In this document: positions 31,420 through 34,536 of the stretch, in pieces
Layout: each line of letters starts with the position of its first letter
Numbering within the stretch: position 1 is the stretch's first letter
Origin: Candidatus Uhrbacteria bacterium
GTDB taxonomy: Bacteria; Patescibacteriota; Patescibacteriia; SG8-24
Reading direction: 5' to 3'
Assembly: GCA_016929435.1 (NCBI GenBank)
Contig: JAFGIV010000011.1
Location: 1-34,536, forward strand
DNA length: 34,536 nt
Position numbers and translations under genes: made by a program
Notes under the pieces: model-generated
Database searches by the model: none
The model's input: the letters and a program-made list of their open reading frames with translations, nothing else
What the model was told of the DNA's origin: nothing

Positions 31420-32949
31420 TCATTTCCTGCCCAAACAGACGGTCCTGACAACGTTTATGTCCGAAAGGAACTTCCGGTCATGGGAGACTACAACCAAAGC
31501 CCCCTCGAAACTGTTCAGGATACCGGCTACCCGTTCCACGGTCTCAATGTCCAGGCTGTTGGTCGGTTCGTCCATTATAAGGAGCTGCGGGGGCGACTCT
31601 CCGGCCAGAACATAGGCTAAGGCTGCCCGAATACGCTCTCCGCCGCTTAGGTCTTTGGGGGTCCTCAGGGCGCTTTCGTTCGCGAAGCCGAACCGGGCCA
31701 ACCAATTTCTTGCTTCGGTTTGGCTGCCTCTTATCCTTTCCGCCACCGAATCGGCCAATACCCTGTTCGCCGGCAGGACGGACAGGTGCTGATCCAAATA
31801 AGCCCACCGCCGCACGCCAAAATATACCTCTCCGGATTCCGGTTCCAGCTGTCCTGTCATCAGCCTGATCATGGTGGTCTTGCCGCTCCCGTTAGGACCG
31901 GATATCGCCAACCGCTCCGGCCCGCATATCTCGAAGTTCACCTTTTCCAGCAGGGGCTGGCCGTCGCCGTAACGAAAGGTGACATCCCGAATTTCGGCTA
32001 CTGTCTTGCCTTTCGGCACCATAGTCCCCGACAGGTCAACGACCATCCGATCGTCATTCCTAGCCTTGGCATACGCTGAAGCCTGACGATCCTGGGCATC
32101 CCTGATCTTCATGTCGAAATTTCCCCTGATTTTTCCGGCGGTGCCTTCGGCCCTATCGGCAAAGTAATTCAGTTCCGCTTTCCCCATTCCGATCTTGCCT
32201 CTGGCCTTCTGTCCGCGAACCATCCTTTTTTCCTGTGCCTCCCTCTTCTGCCTGGCGATCTTTTTCAGCCGGTCCAGTTCCCTGTCGGCATCGCCCAAGT
32301 GCCGTTTGGCCGCTTGGGTGTCCCTATCTTTCTGTTGGCGATAAAAGTCGTGGTTTCCACCGTACTTCCGGGCCTTTCCACCCGACAGTTCGATTATCTC
32401 ATCGACACGGGAAAGCAGTTCCCTATCGTGACTTATGACCAGCAACCCCCCTTTCCATCCTTCAATCAAGCCGTAAACGAACTGACGCGATTCCGAATCC
32501 AGATTGTTGGTCGGTTCGTCCAACATCAGGTAGTCGGGCTTACGGAGCATCGCTGCAGCCAACAAGACCCGCATCCTCTCCCCTCCGCTCAATGACCCCA
32601 TGGTTCGACCCAATTCCATCTCTTTCAGCCCAACCGCATCAAGTAACCTCATGACCGGCCCGTCGATGTCTGAAATTTCGATCTCCAACGTCTCAGCCAA
32701 GGTCTTATGATTGTCGATTCGGTAGTCTTGCGGCAGGTAAGCGATCCGCAACCCGTCGAGGCCGATTACCTGTCCGAATGACGGCTTGACCTCACCGGCA
32801 ACGATCCTCATCAGGGTCGTTTTTCCCGATCCGTTCCTGCCGACCAGCCCCGTTTTGCAGCGAGACAGGTTCAGATCAATGTCCTTTATGATTTCCGTTC
32901 CGTCTTCAGAAAGATAGGCGATTGATTTTAGCGTAATGTTCCCATTCAT
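31420..32949 (-). CDS. ABC-F family ATPase (ribosome-associated)
   Basis: A 509-residue protein with two ATP-binding cassettes and no membrane helix. Domain 1: Walker A GRNGSGKTT near residue 37, signature LSGGE near 120, Walker B YLMLDEPTNNLD. Domain 2: Walker A GPNGSGKTT near 344, signature LSGGE, Walker B LLIMDEPTNSLD. A basic linker of about 90 residues (about 205-295) contains a helical pair rich in K, R and Q, which in ABC-F proteins reaches the ribosomal P-site tRNA. The family includes translation factors such as EttA and ribosome-protection antibiotic resistance proteins; which kind this is cannot be told by eye. It is a single-gene unit bracketed by near-identical terminators. Confidence 0.92.
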   Translation of the reverse strand: MNGNITLKSIAYLSEDGTEIIKDIDLNLSRCKTGLVGRNGSGKTTLMRIVAGEVKPSFGQVIGLDGLRIAYLPQDYRIDNHKTLAETLEIEISDIDGPVMRLLDAVGLKEMELGRTMGSLSGGERMRVLLAAAMLRKPDYLMLDEPTNNLDSESRQFVYGLIEGWKGGLLVISHDRELLSRVDEIIELSGGKARKYGGNHDFYRQQKDRDTQAAKRHLGDADRELDRLKKIARQKREAQEKRMVRGQKARGKIGMGKAELNYFADRAEGTAGKIRGNFDMKIRDAQDRQASAYAKARNDDRMVVDLSGTMVPKGKTVAEIRDVTFRYGDGQPLLEKVNFEICGPERLAISGPNGSGKTTMIRLMTGQLEPESGEVYFGVRRWAYLDQHLSVLPANRVLADSVAERIRGSQTEARNWLARFGFANESALRTPKDLSGGERIRAALAYVLAGESPPQLLIMDEPTNSLDIETVERVAGILNSFEGALVVVSHDRKFLSDINVVRTVCLGRK

Positions 32950-33074
32950 AAACGAATAACCAAGACGCTTTTGGCGCCTGATGAATTACGGGATGAGACG
33001 GTTACGCTATTTTCGCATCGGTACTCGGATAACATTAAGATCATGAATATACGCCGAAAAGACCGGTCCGTCAA

Positions 33075-33111
33075 GAACAAAACCCGCCCGGCGGATTGCC
33101 GGGCGGGTTTT
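33075..33111 (-). terminator. 37-bp terminator repeat, copy right of ABC-F (after groEL)
   Basis: A perfect 14-bp stem, AAAACCCGCCCGGC / GCCGGGCGGGTTTT, loop GGATT. The minus strand continues TTTTGTTCTT. It lies about 75 nt past the groEL stop and matches the copy at 31287-31323. Confidence 0.85.
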
Positions 33112-33184
33112 GTAATGAATTCTTCCGCCTAAGCCCCTGAAGGCGCAGGTCTCCCGCAGGGAGGGGTTTGGGGGTGAGGCCGGG
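33112..33184. other. 3' spacer of groEL with palindromes
   Basis: Contains CTCCCGCAGGGAG (33152-33164) beside a G-rich run, similar in style to the G/C palindromes near 26730, 27765 and 31390. No gene seen. Confidence 0.4.
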
Positions 33185-34536
33185 CTAGTACATCCCGCCC
33201 ATGCCCATGCCGCCGCCCATCCCGCCGTGGCCGGCGTGCTTGTCGTCCTTCTCTTCCGGAATGTCGGTAATCACGCACTCCGTCGTCAGGAGGAGGGAGG
33301 CGATGGATGCGGCGTTCTGCAGGGACGAACGGACCACCTTGGTCGGATCGACAATGCCGGCCTTCACCATGTCCTCCTCATACTTGCCGGTGCGGGCATT
33401 GAATCCGAAGTTCTCCTTGCCGGACTGCAGGCCCTTCAGGACCTCGCTCGCCACGACCGCCTTGTCCACGCCGACATTCTCGGAGATCTGCCGGATCGGC
33501 TCCTGCAGGGCCTGGACCATTATCCTCACGCCGACCTGCTCGTCGGCATCCTCGGACTGGACGTCGGACATCAGCCTCTGGGCGGCCCGGAACAGGGCCA
33601 CGCCGCCGCCCGTTACGATCCCCTCCTCGACCGCCGCCTTGGTGGCCTGGACGGCATCCTCGATCCGGGCCTTGATCTCCTTCATCTCGGTTTCGGTGGC
33701 TGCCCCGACCTTGATCACGCCAATGCCGCCGGAGAGCTTGGCCAGCCGCTCCTGCAGCTTCTCCCGGTCAAAATCGGAATCGGTCGCCTCAATGGCGTTC
33801 TTGATCTCGGCGACCCGGTCATCAATGGCCTTCGGGTCACCGGCCCCATCGACGATGGTGGTGTTCTCCTTGGTGGAGACCACCTTCCTGGCCCGCCCCA
33901 AATCCTCCAATTGGGTCTCCTCCAGCTTCAGGCCGACCTCCTCGCTGATCAGCTTGGCGCCGGTCAGGACGGCGATGTCCCGGAGCATTTCCCTGCGCCG
34001 GTCGCCGAACCCCGGAGCCTTGACGGCCAGGGCGTTGAAGGTGCCGCGCAGCTTGTTGACGATCAGGGTAGTCAGGGCCTCCCCGTCGATGTCCTCACAG
34101 ATGATGACGATCTCCTTCTTCCCGGTCTGGGCGATCTTTTCCAGAAGCGGCAGGATCTGCTGGATGGAGGATATCTTCCTGTCCGTCACCAGGATGTTCG
34201 GGTCGGCGTATTCGGCCTCCATCCGCTCCGGGTTGGTCACCATATAGGGGGCGACATAGCCCTTGTCGAAGCGCATGCCGTCCACGACCTCCTTCTCAAT
34301 CCCGAACGTCTGGCCCTCCTCGACGGTGATGACCCCGTTCTCCCCGACCGCCTTCATCGCCTCGGCGATGATCCGGCCGATCTCGGCGTCATTGGCGGAA
34401 ATTGAGGCGACCTGCTCGATTCCCTCCCCGCTCACCGGCTTGGAAATCGACTTCAGTATCTCCACGGCGGCCACCACGGCCCGGTCAATCCCCTTCTTCA
34501 CCCTCATGGCGTTGGCGCCGGCGGCCACGTTCTTCA
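33185..34536 (-). CDS. groEL: Chaperonin GroEL, 3' part (5' end outside window)
   Basis: About 450 C-terminal residues of the 60-kDa chaperonin, which folds proteins inside a double-ring cage with GroES. The frame is open to the window edge, reading [10 protein letters not shown], so the start lies beyond 34536. Visible family features are the apical domain stretch [20 protein letters not shown], the KAPGFGDRR motif, the IVTGGGVAL equatorial segment, and the GGM-rich flexible tail ending GMGMGGMY. Length to the C-terminus is normal. A strong terminator follows. No groES is seen in the window. Confidence 0.98.
   Translation of the reverse strand, partial: KNVAAGANAMRVKKGIDRAVVAAVEILKSISKPVSGEGIEQVASISANDAEIGRIIAEAMKAVGENGVITVEEGQTFGIEKEVVDGMRFDKGYVAPYMVTNPERMEAEYADPNILVTDRKISSIQQILPLLEKIAQTGKKEIVIICEDIDGEALTTLIVNKLRGTFNALAVKAPGFGDRRREMLRDIAVLTGAKLISEEVGLKLEETQLEDLGRARKVVSTKENTTIVDGAGDPKAIDDRVAEIKNAIEATDSDFDREKLQERLAKLSGGIGVIKVGAATETEMKEIKARIEDAVQATKAAVEEGIVTGGGVALFRAAQRLMSDVQSEDADEQVGVRIMVQALQEPIRQISENVGVDKAVVASEVLKGLQSGKENFGFNARTGKYEEDMVKAGIVDPTKVVRSSLQNAASIASLLLTTECVITDIPEEKDDKHAGHGGMGGGMGMGGMY

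Noticed and set aside
1-34536. CRISPR arrays or rRNA genes
   Set aside because: No regularly spaced repeat of CRISPR type and no rRNA-like conserved stretch was noticed on either strand.
1-34536. Recoded UGA (glycine), as in some Patescibacteria
   Set aside because: RF2 with an SPF motif is encoded, and several genes end at TGA exactly where the next begins (prgI, the methyltransferase).

Overview
The window looks like a chromosomal segment of a GC-rich member of the Candidate Phyla Radiation (Patescibacteria). The evidence is the PrgI / TraC-like / VirB4 / VirB6-like order typical of that group's type IV secretion-like clusters, the very large cysteine-rich exported protein beside it, scarce Shine-Dalgarno sites, and single-copy housekeeping genes (rsmA, tsaC-like, prfB, comF, groEL) packed around it. 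RF2 is present and TGA serves as a stop, so the standard bacterial code applies. Only the LOG-family gene is on the + strand.

Layout. 1-2000: AT-rich DNA with a type II restriction-modification pair lying 28 nt beyond the CCA end of tRNA-Ser(UGA); the left edge may hold a transposase remnant or an RNA. 2290-3117: LOG-family gene with its own promoter and terminator. 3137-4091: an exported YkuD-like protein without recognisable catalytic residues, then tRNA-Ser(GCU). 4101-24009: one co-directional run of about 20 kb. In transcription order it holds a membrane-anchored calcium-binding-repeat protein, a 3198-residue exported cysteine-rich protein, a VirB6-like membrane protein with a long soluble tail, a repeat-containing helical protein, PrgI, a TraC-like protein, the VirB4 ATPase, a VirB8/NTF2-like anchored protein and ComF. 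24061-29694: housekeeping genes (rsmA, MFS transporter, tsaC-like, epimerase, prfB, DUF4870-like). 29775-33111: a modular accessory stretch in which a 91-bp direct repeat brackets a two-gene matrixin-type metalloprotease cassette and a 37-bp terminator repeat brackets an ABC-F gene. 33185-34536: the 3' part of groEL.

How it may work together (inference). The 20-kb cluster has the inner-membrane core of a type IV secretion or DNA-transfer machine (VirB4, PrgI, VirB6-like, possible VirB8-like). It shows no relaxase, coupling protein or integrase, so it is unlikely to be a conjugative element. The giant protein is a candidate surface appendage or adhesin of this machine. A ComF-type phosphoribosyltransferase as last gene raises the option of DNA uptake. 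Many promoters share an extended -10 motif (TGnTATAAT-like), and several are so close to the start codon that the mRNA should be leaderless or nearly so.
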